Assembly (NCBI GenBank): GCA_964019335.1
Contig: OZ025706.1
Coordinates: 62,001 to 126,000, forward strand
Direction: 5' to 3'
DNA: 64,000 bases
Origin: Diplonema japonicum
Lineage: Eukaryota; Euglenozoa; Diplonemea; Diplonemida; Diplonemidae
Position numbers and translations under genes: made by a program. Of the stretch, positions 21,731 to 30,459 are shown piece after piece. Positions within the stretch are counted from its first letter, which is position 1. Every line of letters begins with the position of its first letter. The notes beneath the pieces are model-generated. The model ran no database searches. It worked only from the letters and a program-made list of their open reading frames with translations, and was not told the DNA's origin.

Positions 21731-21754
21731 TATTTCAAAAAAAAAAATTCAAAT

Positions 21755-22249
21755 TCAAAGCCTTGATTGAGGGAAGCTGTTCATTCTGTCCAGCTTGTGA
21801 GGGTTTCGGTCGTAATACAGCATCGCGCTTTTCAACACCACGTAGCTTGTGCAGAAGGACATCAACACCGCAACGGGAAAGTAAGCGTGTGGTCGGAGGT
21901 GCAGAAGCTCGCTTAAAGGGGTGTAGCTGTGCCTCTTAAGATAGGCTTGTGCAAAGGCTCTGCTGGCTGCGCTGTATATAAACCCGGCCATCAACCCGGA
22001 AAAAATTGAACCACCCTCTTTCCGTGTGTTGTACGTAGGGAGGTCCCGGTAGCCGTTAGCAAGCTGTGCACTCCTGTTCCTCCCATAGTCCTCCATAAGC
22101 CCAGATTTGAGAACCTTCCAACTGGTATATCCTGACACCGCCAGCACACCGCCTGTCAGTGCTGCAAACACAACCTGCCCTGTATCTCTTCTCATGAAGA
22201 ATTTCTTCACCGTCGGGTTAATCAGCTTCTTATTGATGCTGTTACTCAT
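21755..22249 (-). CDS. Small multi-pass membrane protein, unknown function
   Basis: A single exon of 164 residues from the ATG at 22249. The longer open frame upstream is poly-Phe/Lys and is rejected. The N terminus is basic (MSNSINKKLINPTVKKFFMRR), followed by hydrophobic segments near 27-45 (VVFAALTGGVLAVSGYTSW), 83-100 (SIFSGLMAGFIYSAASRAF) and 124-142 (YFPVAVLMSFCTSYVVLKSA). A small basic N terminus and short membrane spans fit a mitochondrial inner-membrane protein, but I cannot name it. Its stop codon is only 24 bp from the transposon end, so its polyadenylation signal may lie inside the element. Confidence 0.65.
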   Translation of the reverse strand: MSNSINKKLINPTVKKFFMRRDTGQVVFAALTGGVLAVSGYTSWKVLKSGLMEDYGRNRSAQLANGYRDLPTYNTRKEGGSIFSGLMAGFIYSAASRAFAQAYLKRHSYTPLSELLHLRPHAYFPVAVLMSFCTSYVVLKSAMLYYDRNPHKLDRMNSFPQSRL

Positions 22250-22751
22250 TTTTTTTTCTTTTTTTTTTTTTTGTAGATTTATCTCCTCCCTGCTTTTTTT
22301 GTTTTCTCGTGTTTTTACTGGGAAGAGGGGGGGATGACTGTAAAAAAAAAAAAAAAAAAAAAAAAAAATCACACAAAGGAAAGGTAAGGGTGAATTCTTT
22401 TTTGCTTTTTTCTTTTGTTTTTTTCCCCCTCCCCACCCCCCTTTTTTTGTTTAACACTTTCTTTTTTTGTATTTCCTTTCCTTCTCTCACCAACCCCCCC
22501 CCCCCCCCCCCCTTCCCTTGCAAAATACCTGTTTCACGGGAAGAAGGGGAGGGGAGAGGGGGAGGGGGAACATTAAGAATAATGATAACGGGAACATTTA
22601 CCCGGGTAATGAGACAAAACTGCCAAAAAAAAAAAAAAAAAAAAAAAGAACGAAAAAAGAAAAAAAGGCCGGAAGCAAGAAAAACAAAAAAACAAAAAAA
22701 CAAAAATAAATAAAATACACTTTCGTTTTCTTCCCTCCCTCATTTCTGCTC
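22250..22751. other. Intergenic, homopolymer-rich
   Basis: About 500 bp of long A, T, C and G runs between the ABCF3 stop and the next ATG. No gene or recognisable repeat. On the coding strand it contains long pyrimidine runs that could serve as splice-acceptor tracts for the downstream gene. Confidence 0.5.
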
Positions 22752-25208
22752 CTAAAACTTGATTTTGAGTGATTTCTTGTACTCGTTGAACCCACCAGCG
22801 TTGAACTTCCTGCAGAAGAAATGAGTTTTGCTTCCCCCCTCCCCTTCCCCACATACTTCAAACTGTTGTTCCCACACACCCACAGCTCGTCTGCGACGGA
22901 AGTGATCAAATGCTCGTCGTGACTAATCAACAAAACACCACCCTTGAAGGTGGTGAGCGCCATGATAAGGGCGTCCACAGTGTCGATATCCAAATGGTTT
23001 GTAGGCTCGTCAAGAAGAAGAAGGTGAGGGTTCGTGAAGGTGAGGATGGCGAAGGCGATCCTGGACTTCTGCCCACCCGACAGCGTGTAGATAGGCTGGA
23101 TGGCCTTGTCCCCCGAGAGACCCATGGAGCCAAGATGCGCCCGGATCTTGTCCTTGTCAGCAGATGGGAACTTGGTACGCATGAACTCGAATGCTGTTTG
23201 CTGAAGGTTCAGGGAATCGACGTGGTGCTGTGTGAACCTGGCGATCCTCGCTTTGGGATTCCGGATCACCCTTCCTTCAAGGGGTTCCAGCTCACCAGCG
23301 ATGACGTTCATAAAGGTGGACTTCCCGCTCCCGTTGACACCGACCAGTGCAACCCTGCTGTCCATGTCCAACGCAAAGTTGACATCCTTGAAGAGGACCT
23401 GGTTGACCTTGTACCCAAAGGTCACGTCCAGGATCTGCATGAACGGGTTAGCAACAGGCTCGGGGTCGTTGAACTCGAACCTGAACGTCGACTCCTTCTC
23501 GACAGCATCGATGAGGTGCATCTTCTCCATCTGCTTGATACGCGACTGCACCATGGCCGCCCGCTTGGCGTTGAACCTGAACTTGTCGATGAACTCTTGC
23601 ATGTGCTTCCTGTGTAAGAATTTCTCAGGGAGGGGTGTGGGGTGGGGGGACACACCTTGTCTTCTCCTGTGTCTCGTGTTGTTTGGACTGCGTCCTGAGC
23701 TTCTCCTGCCTCGCGTTCTCGTACATGTTGTAGTCCCCTCGGTAGTACTCCAAGGCTTCATTTTGGAAGTGGATGATATCGGTCGTGACCTTTTTTTTTT
23801 TTTTTTTTTTTTGTCTTTTTAAAAAGACTGTTCCAACATACCGCGTTAAGGAAGGTTCGGCTATGGGAGACAACGAGCAGTGTCTTCTCCCAGGTGGAGA
23901 GGTAGTTCTCAAGCCACAGCACGGCGTGGAGGTCCAAGTGGTTGGTCGGCTCGTCAAGGAGAAGGATGTCGGGCGAGATGAAAAGCGCACGCGCGAGAGA
24001 GACACGCATCCGCCACCCTCCGGAGAGGGACTTTGTCGGCATTTTCATCATGTCAGGTGTGAAGGACAGACCGCTGAGGATGGTGGCAGCACGTGCTTCG
24101 GCGGAGTGCGCATCGATCTCGTCCATCCTGGCGTAGATCTCAGTAAGGCGCTTGCCCGACTCGGCAGTGTCTTCAGCTTGAACCAGCGCTGCCTCCTCTT
24201 CCATGAGGTTTGTCCTCTCCACATCTGCGCTCAGCACCACCTGGATGGGGGTGTCCAAGGACGGGACACACTCCTGCTCAATGTGCAGGATCTGCAGGAA
24301 AGGCGAGATCCCCTCCAGCTCACCCTCTGAGATGTGCCTCAGCAGCGTGGTCTTCCCCACACCGTTGCGACCGATCAACCCGTACCTGTGTCCGGCAATG
24401 ATCTGCACGTCTGCGTCCTTCAGCAGTACCAGCTTCCCCATGTTGATGTGCACGTTGTTGACACGGATCTCACCACCCTGATTTTTTTTTTTTTTTGGAT
24501 TCTTTTTTTTTTTTTTGTTTTATACCTGAGGAAAGCTTGTGGTACCGTGAATTTTAACGTGCTTCTGCCCGCTGAGACCTCGCTGGCGCATGAACACCTC
24601 GAACTCGCCTTGCATTGCTGTCTGGTGAGAGAGTGGGGTTTTGTTGAAGGGAAAAAAAAAAAAAAAAAAAGAAATACCCGTTTCTCGTCTTCTTTCTTCT
24701 GTTTTCGCGCTTCTTTCGCAGCGGACCGCTTCTTCTCCCAATCAAGATCGTCGTTCCAGTTGACGTCGTTGGCGGAGCCCAGACCGGTGATGGAGCCGAC
24801 AACTTTGGTTTCACGCATTTGTGCCTCAGCAATCTTCCCGATGGTGACGGTGTGCTGGAGGAGGCGCTTTTCCTTGTTGGCAGGGGGGATGGCAAAGATC
24901 TTCTGCTCTTTCATCACATTCACAAGGGCTGTGATGTTATTCACGGCTTGCTTCTCGTCTGTAAAGGCGTTGAACTCCAACAAGAATCGCGAGATGGCGC
25001 TGATAACGCTCTCCTCTTCTGATTGCGAATCGAGGACCATCTGCGCCTCCAGTACTTTCAAGATATAAAGCAGTGTTTGTCTGTCAAGCTTGTCAAGCCT
25101 GTCCTCCCCCACACACCCTTTCAGCACCGCTGTCATCTTGGAGTCATATGGTGCCATGACGGCACCTAGACTCACCTCCCCTGAAGGGGACCCGCTTTTC
25201 TTCCCCAT
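22752..25208 (-). CDS. ABCF3: ABCF3/GCN20-type ABC-F ATPase
   Basis: Six exons: 25208-24678, 24621-24526, 24477-23842, 23789-23656, 23609-22857 and 22809-22752, giving 735 residues. Introns are 56, 48, 52, 46 and 47 bp. The second ends A15 TCAG and the third A22 G. An N-terminal helical region of about 190 residues precedes two ABC domains. ABC1 has GRNGVGKTTLLRHIS (Walker A), LSGGWRMRVSLARAL and LLLDEPTNHLD. ABC2 has GVNGSGKSTFMNVI, LSGGQKSRIAFAIL and LLLDEPTNHLD. The two are linked by TDIIHFQNEALEYYRGDY and a helical segment. The tail exon gives KKFNAGGFNEYKKSLKIKF, matching ABCF3. The N-terminal extension and length fit ABCF3/GCN20 rather than ABCF2. Family members act in the cytosol on ribosomes; GCN20 works with GCN1 upstream of GCN2. 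Confidence 0.93.
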
Positions 25209-25370
25209 TTTCTTTGTTCCCTCCCTTTCCTTTTTTGTGACTTTGAAAGATATAAACGGACGGGCAGAAAGTAAAAAGAAAAAAAAAATAATAAAAACTT
25301 CCCTTCTTCCCCGTTTGGCTCAAAAAAAAAAAATGTTAGAACTGGGTGGGGTAAGGTGGGTCAAAAAAAG

Positions 25371-25406
<36 letters not shown>

Positions 25407-25853
25407 GCAACAACACTAAAGTGGCATGAGGGGAGGGCTTGATGGGTAGCGAAGGCTGGCGCTGCGGGTCAACGGGAGATGGGTGGAAATATTTTATTTC
25501 TAAAAAAACTTTTTTTTTTGTTTTGTTGTCTTTGCAGTGTGCGCTTTATGAGATTTTAAGGTAAGAAAGAAGAAAAGAAACTTCTTTCGGGGGGGGAGGG
25601 GGCCAAAAGCAGCATCACTGTTACATTCCTTTTTTTTTCTCTTTTTTTTTCGTTGTAGTGCCCTAACCATTCCCCCACAGCTGCACATCGCTGCACCCTT
25701 CAGAAAAGCCTTCCCTCCCAGCCACAAAAAAAAATGATTGAGAACAAAAAAAATAATCTTTTTTTGCTTCTCTTCTGGTCGCGTATTCGTAACACACTAC
25801 ATAAAGAATCGTTTTTTTTTTAGTTTTTCTTTTTTTTTCACTCGTCGTTTTTT
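25209..25853. other. Intergenic, homopolymer-rich
   Basis: 645 bp between the eEF1B stop and the ABCF3 start. It contains A and T runs, including A about 30 near 25370-25399, and no supportable coding sequence. Confidence 0.5.
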
Positions 25854-25990
25854 TTACAGGCTCTTCCACTCCGCGAAATCGGTTTTCTGGTTTTTTTTTT
25901 TTTTTTTTTTCTTCCTTTCCCGCTTCTTTCCTCATACCGTCACGAGACCAGTGAAGCCAACAGTCATGTCCAGAAGGTCTTGTTTTGACA

Positions 25991-26033
<43 letters not shown>

Positions 26034-26549
26034 TTCCCTGTTTCCCTACACCATACCTTCAGGTCATCAATCACACAGGTCCATTTCAGTGAGTCTTTCG
26101 CCGCCACGAAGGTGCCAAATTCAAGACCGTCCACCTTTATCATTCTGATAAGGCTCTCGGTTTCTTTGGGGCAGGTTCCTGCTTTGAGGGAGATGTTTGC
26201 GACGACACTTGTCCTAGCGGCCTTTTTGACAACAGGGGCGGGCTTGTCCTTCTCGGCCTTTTTGCTTGCCTTGACATTACCGGACACCGAGCAGGTGATT
26301 TTGTTTTCTGCGGGCTTCGCGGCTTTCCACGCACCCCTTTCCACCTCAGTAAAGGAGGCCATGTGCTTCACCCACCTGTGAAGGCTGCTGTTCTTTTCAC
26401 CAAGCAGCTCATTGAAAAGCTTCACGTCTTCCGCACTGGGCTTGTCACCACCTTTTTTTTTTTTTCTTTCCCCCTTTTTTTTCTTCCTAACACAACATAC
26501 CTACGAATTTCTTCCCATCCAACAGAGCCTCAACCTTGCTCGCCGTCAT
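25854..26549 (-). CDS. Translation elongation factor eEF1B, beta/delta-type nucleotide exchange subunit
   Basis: Four exons: 26549-26501, 26451-26057, 25991-25938 and 25886-25854, giving 176 residues. Introns are 49 bp (ends A13 G), 65 bp (ends A40 G) and 51 bp (A20 CCAG). The N terminus has the short GST-like segment KVEALLDGKKFVGG then DKPSAEDVKLFNEL. A Lys/Ala/Pro-rich linker follows. The C-terminal exchange domain has SVVANISLKAGTCPKETESL, IRMIKVDGLEFGTFVAAKD, WTCVIDDLKVSKQDLLD and, from the last exon, TKTDFAEWKSL in place of the usual VAAFNKI-type ending. The protein recharges eEF1A with GTP. At 176 residues it is shorter than animal eEF1B beta (about 225). Without splicing the protein would lose its start and its tail. 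Confidence 0.85.
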
Positions 26550-27286
26550 TTTTTTTTTTTTTTTTTTTTTCCCTTTTTTTTTTTTTTTTTTTTTTATATC
26601 TTACTACACAAACGGTAAAGGAGAAAAAAAAGGTGGGGGGCGGTGGGGAGTAAAAAAGGAAAAAAAAAAAAAAAAAAGAGACATTTAAAAAAAAGAAAAA
26701 AAGAAAAAATGGAAACGTTAACCCGCAGCCCACAACCATGCAGTGTCATAAGAGATAATCTGAGTAAGCGATCAGGGTCAGGGACATCTTTCCCTTCTCA
26801 TGTTTCTGCTGATGTACCCCTTGAGGCTTTCGGGCGTCACTTCTCGATCGTAAGGCCACGGGAAATAAAAAAGAAAAGCAAAAAAAAAATGAGACCAAAA
26901 AAAAAAAAAAAAAAAAAAAGGAACAACCCCTCTGCTCTACGAAAGTAACAACAAGCAAAAAATAAAAAATAAAAGACCAGCGTCTTGTAGCAGGCGAGGT
27001 CCTCTTTGCGTTGATGAGAAGAGGGAGAAGCTTTATCCTTTTTCATGGCAATTTCAAAGCACGGTTAGCATTGCAAAAAGTTCAGACCTTTGCAAGTACC
27101 CCCGAAGGGTATTTGGGTCGAGTGCAATGTTGGGAAAGAGAATTCTTTTTGGCGCGCTTTGTGATCACGTGCAGGGGAAAGAAGAAGGGAAGAAAAGAAA
27201 AAAAAAGAAAACAATAAATTTTTAAATAAAACAACATAACATCTCCACGCCACTCGTAGGGTAGTGCAACAAATCTTCAGCTTTTT
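26550..27286. other. Unresolved spacer, possible small gene
   Basis: An ATG on the minus strand at 27046 opens MKKDKASPSSHQRKEDLACYK and then runs into T-rich sequence. A second non-low-complexity patch on the same strand lies near 26750-26860 (frames reading TPESLKGYISRN or RSDARKPQGVHQQKHEKG). A long pyrimidine stretch (about 27180-27215 on the coding strand) would suit a splice acceptor. I could not join these into a convincing gene, so no CDS is called. Confidence 0.3.
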
Positions 27287-28741
27287 CTACTTGCTGTAAA
27301 TGTGCTTACCTTCCTTGATTTCATTGGTCACCTTTGTGACCCACTCGGACCCCTCGCCTTGGAGCTTGGGCATGTTCGCCTCCTGTGTGAGGTGGCACTC
27401 CCCCCTGAGGGCAGCGAACTTCCCGATGATGCCTTCCTGGAGGTGGTTCAGGGGGAGGGCGGCCTCAGCCATGGCGTGCTCGTAGCCGAGGGACTTGGGG
27501 GCGTCGGGGAGGTGCATCGGGCAGTCGGTCCTGGGCTGCTGCTCGGACAGGATGTCCTCGAAGGTGGATGCCCAGGCGTCCCTCTTGGTGAGGAACTTCT
27601 CGTAGCCGAAGAGCTTCTTCATGGTGGACAGGATAGAGGTCGCCTCAAGCTCGCTGTTCGCCTCGGGCTTGATCCCGTTGGTGTAGACGCTGCCCTTCTG
27701 CACCCACGGGGAGATGGCGATGACCGGGATCCTCACTCCGAGGCGCGTGAACTGGAAGTCCTTGTCGGGGAAGGACTTCGAGTCGTCGGGGGCAGGGACC
27801 CCTGTGGGGGTGGGCACGTGGTCGTAGAAGCCGCCGTGCTCGTCGTAGGTGATGATGAAGAGGGTCTCGTTCCACTGCGGCGACACGCGCAGGGCCTCGT
27901 ACACCTCCTTCATGATCGCCTCCCCGAGCCTCACGTCGTGGTCAGGGTGGTCGTCGTTCGCCCCCTCCAGCGATGTCGCGTTCACGAACCACCTAGGGTT
28001 CACCCACGAGAAGGCGGGGAGGTCCCCGTTCTTCATGTCCTCGTGGAAGCGGTCCCACCCGTGCACCTTCTCAGGGTTCACCACCAGCTTCTCCATGAAG
28101 GCCATCTCAAGCGGGGCGTCGGCGTAGTACATCTTCCAGTCAAGCCCTGCAGACTCCACACGGTCGAAGATGGTGGGCCCCACGTACAGCTCCGTGTGGG
28201 GGTGGAAGGCAGAGGTCTCGGTGTCCCCCTGCGAGGTCGCCATCAGCTGGAACAGCCTGTTGGGCCAGGTGGGTCCGGGGTGCGAGCAGAAGAACCTGTC
28301 AAAGGTGAGGAACTCGTCGCTCAGAGCCGTCAGAACGGGGAGCCTGCTGTTGTTGAACATCTGCATCACAGAGTCCGGGTTCCTGTGGTGCTTCGACTCG
28401 AACTCGATGAAGCCGTCCATTGTCACGTTCTTCATCCCAGCCGCGATCTCCTTCTGCCCGTAGATCTTGTCCGTCGTTGCGGGGGTGCTGTGGTCGGGGT
28501 CGAACGGTCCCCTGTACGGGCTGGTCTGGCTCACCGTCACCCTCTTGCTGTTCGGGTCCTTTGTGTCCACAGGGTTCGACTCCGTCCCCTTCAGCCCGTT
28601 TACCTTCACGTTCTTGAAGAACCCCATCATGTGGTCAAACGACCTGTTCTCCTCCATCAGCAGCACAACGTTCTTGATCTTCCCGCTGTACCCAGCGCTT
28701 GCCTGTACAGCAAGCAGGCATGCCAGCAACGCTACTCTCAT
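27287..28741 (-). CDS. Secreted phosphoesterase (phospholipase C / acid phosphatase family)
   Basis: A single exon of 484 residues from the ATG at 28741; the longer open frame upstream is low-complexity Thr/His. The signal peptide is RVALLACLLAVQASA. The catalytic-family pattern is clear: NVVLLMEENRSFDHMMG near the start, HPGPTWPNR, FSWVNPRWF, TYDEHGGFYDHVPTP, RLGVRIPVIAISPWV. This is the PF04185 family of bacterial phospholipase C, plant non-specific phospholipase C and fungal acid phosphatases. Glu-Asn near the N terminus and Asp-Glu-His in TYDEHGG are expected metal or catalytic residues. An extracellular or lysosomal lipid/phosphate-scavenging role is inferred. High GC and codon bias leave a long antisense shadow frame, which I do not call. 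Confidence 0.9.
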   Translation of the reverse strand: MRVALLACLLAVQASAGYSGKIKNVVLLMEENRSFDHMMGFFKNVKVNGLKGTESNPVDTKDPNSKRVTVSQTSPYRGPFDPDHSTPATTDKIYGQKEIAAGMKNVTMDGFIEFESKHHRNPDSVMQMFNNSRLPVLTALSDEFLTFDRFFCSHPGPTWPNRLFQLMATSQGDTETSAFHPHTELYVGPTIFDRVESAGLDWKMYYADAPLEMAFMEKLVVNPEKVHGWDRFHEDMKNGDLPAFSWVNPRWFVNATSLEGANDDHPDHDVRLGEAIMKEVYEALRVSPQWNETLFIITYDEHGGFYDHVPTPTGVPAPDDSKSFPDKDFQFTRLGVRIPVIAISPWVQKGSVYTNGIKPEANSELEATSILSTMKKLFGYEKFLTKRDAWASTFEDILSEQQPRTDCPMHLPDAPKSLGYEHAMAEAALPLNHLQEGIIGKFAALRGECHLTQEANMPKLQGEGSEWVTKVTNEIKEGKHIYSK

Positions 28742-29040
28742 CGTGTCAGATGTGGATGTCCTGTGTGTGGTGTGTTGTGTGGTGTGTTGTACGAGCGTAA
28801 CCACGGAACAAGGCGAATAAAGAAGGCTAGAATGGAAAGAGGGACACTTAAAAACGATTCTTCAAAAGATGTTGTCCTTTAAAAAATACTTTCAAAGCAG
28901 GTCAGAATCAGTTGTACTCAGAAATTTAAACATTTCAAAAAGAAATACTGGTAAAGGGAGGCCTGCACCCGCGCTGACACATCTGATGTACTTCTTTATC
29001 TATATCTCCATGTCATCCCCGCCACCTGAAAAAAAAGAAA

Positions 29041-29796
29041 TCATTTCCCGCAGTGCTTGGAGGCGAACTCCAACATGGCGGGACGGCAGTGCACGGTGCC
29101 GATGGCGGTGGGACGGGCACGCTTTACCTCGAGATTCGCGATCTCTGTGTCACCGTCATAGAAGTGCTTCGCGAGGTAGGCGGTGGCGACGGTGACAGCA
29201 CGACCCTTGCCAGACTTGCAGTGGATGTACATGCCGCCGTTGTGGCGTTTGCTGTGTAAGAAGTCCACCGCCGCGAGGATCTTGTCAAGAGGAACGTCAA
29301 CGAAGTCAATGCAGTTCAGCCTCAGCTGGCAAACCTTGTGCTCCTGGTACACCTTCACAGGGCCCTTGTACTCCTCGCAGCAGTTCACCACTGTTTTAAT
29401 GTTGTGGCGTTTGATGAGCGTCTCGGCGATTGAGTCCCACGGTGCCCCGCCCACCACCACACCAGGGTACACCTCATCATAGTACTTCCTCTCCCCAATA
29501 AGATCCCTTATCCCGTTGAAGGCCACTGTGGGCCAGAGGGTCAGGCGGGCCACACCCCATGTTGCGACCCCTCCTTTCCTGAGCCCCGCCTTTTGTTTTT
29601 TAATGAAGGCGTAAGCCAGCGTGATGCACAGAATCAACGGGACGAACAACATCATCCCCTCCTGAGCCCTCCCGAACACGATGAACAGCAGCCCAGCAGG
29701 AACGGCCGCCGTCACTCCCCACCCGATCGATGTGATTATGAACCCTAGCTCGGTAAGCTTGTCTGAGACATCTGAGGGCAGCTCGGTGAGGGTCAT
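29041..29796 (-). CDS. PTPMT1-like dual-specificity phosphatase with N-terminal membrane segments
   Basis: A single exon of 251 residues. Two hydrophobic spans near residues 18-58 (GFIITSIGWGVTAAVPAGLLF and MMLFVPLILCITLAYAFI) precede a phosphatase domain. The active-site loop HCKSGKGRAVTVA has the CX5R signature, and GGAPWDSIAETLIKRHNIKTVVNCCEEY is typical of the PTPMT1/PGP phosphatase group. PTPMT1 removes the phosphate of phosphatidylglycerophosphate in cardiolipin synthesis at the inner mitochondrial membrane. The same substrate here is inferred; a protein-tyrosine or inositide substrate is possible. The domain ends with the usual RPTAIGTVHCRPAMLEFASK block. Confidence 0.8.
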   Translation of the reverse strand: MTLTELPSDVSDKLTELGFIITSIGWGVTAAVPAGLLFIVFGRAQEGMMLFVPLILCITLAYAFIKKQKAGLRKGGVATWGVARLTLWPTVAFNGIRDLIGERKYYDEVYPGVVVGGAPWDSIAETLIKRHNIKTVVNCCEEYKGPVKVYQEHKVCQLRLNCIDFVDVPLDKILAAVDFLHSKRHNGGMYIHCKSGKGRAVTVATAYLAKHFYDGDTEIANLEVKRARPTAIGTVHCRPAMLEFASKHCGK

Positions 29797-29967
29797 TTTT
29801 TTTTCTTTTTCTTCTCCCTTTTTTTGTGCGTCTGGTTTTACCGGCCACCTGTGTCTATTTATGCTTTCCCCAGATTATATGCCTTTTGGGAGAACGGGAA
29901 AAAAAACACATTGTTTTTTTTTGCTCCCCCACAGCCACCCCGTGTAATTAAGGTTCTCCCCCCTCCC

Positions 29968-30239
29968 TTACTTCTTAAGAAGCTTCCACTTGTTCTGTTC
30001 GTGTTCCGCTGCAAGAACGGCGTCCTCATTCGAATGGTAGTTGTGTTTCGACCCGAAGGAATAGGGCCCGTGGATGTGGTAGATGAACTTCGCTGCGCTC
30101 GGAGTCGGCTGTGAAGAGAGCATCCCCCCCTCTATGCATTGCATACTGTTTTTGGTACGTAACAGAAGAAAGTCCCCTCCGCCTTGCCGTATCGATGCTG
30201 CTTCACAGCGCTCACCCTTTCGCCTGTTATTAGTCCCAT
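29968..30239 (-). CDS. 77-residue hypothetical protein, two exons
   Basis: Exons 30239-30147 and 30108-29968 with a 38-bp intron (GTATGC...TTCACAG) give 77 residues. Each exon alone is too short to be noticed as an ORF. The sequence starts MGLITGERVSAVKQHRYGK, continues FFCYVPKT then FIYHIHGPYSFG, and ends KWKLLKK. It is soluble-looking and basic, with no membrane segment. I do not recognise it; size and charge would suit a small ribosomal, respiratory-complex or RNA-binding subunit. Support is good codon-like composition, the phase-consistent splice join, and the right slot and strand: its stop lies 172 bp upstream of the PTPMT1-like ATG. Confidence 0.6.
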
Positions 30240-30459
30240 TTATTTTCCCCTCCCTCTTTTTTTAATCGATGTAAACTGAAAAATATTTTTAGGGGCAATA
30301 CAAAAAAAAAAAAACTAATAATAATCAGGAGGAAGGGGAACATGAACTATACAAAAATGAAAAAGGGGGGGGGATAAAAAGACAACAAATACAACTCTAC
30401 TCCCTCTAGTTCATCATCAACAATGCTTACAGAACAACACTCGAACAGCGATACGCAAG

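Noticed and set aside
22598-22751. C-terminal Phe/Leu-rich extension of the ABCF3 frame
   Set aside because: Read-through of the last 47-bp intron. The spliced exon ends in a family-like KKFNAGGFNEYKKSLKIKF and a stop at 22752.
26412-26653. Plus-strand Phe-rich frames that look like membrane proteins
   Set aside because: They are translations of T homopolymers in introns and leaders of the eEF1B gene on the other strand.
27302-28882. 526-codon plus-strand open frame
   Set aside because: It lies exactly opposite the phosphoesterase gene, is Val/Leu/His/Arg-rich and has no domain. It is an antisense shadow caused by GC-rich codon bias.
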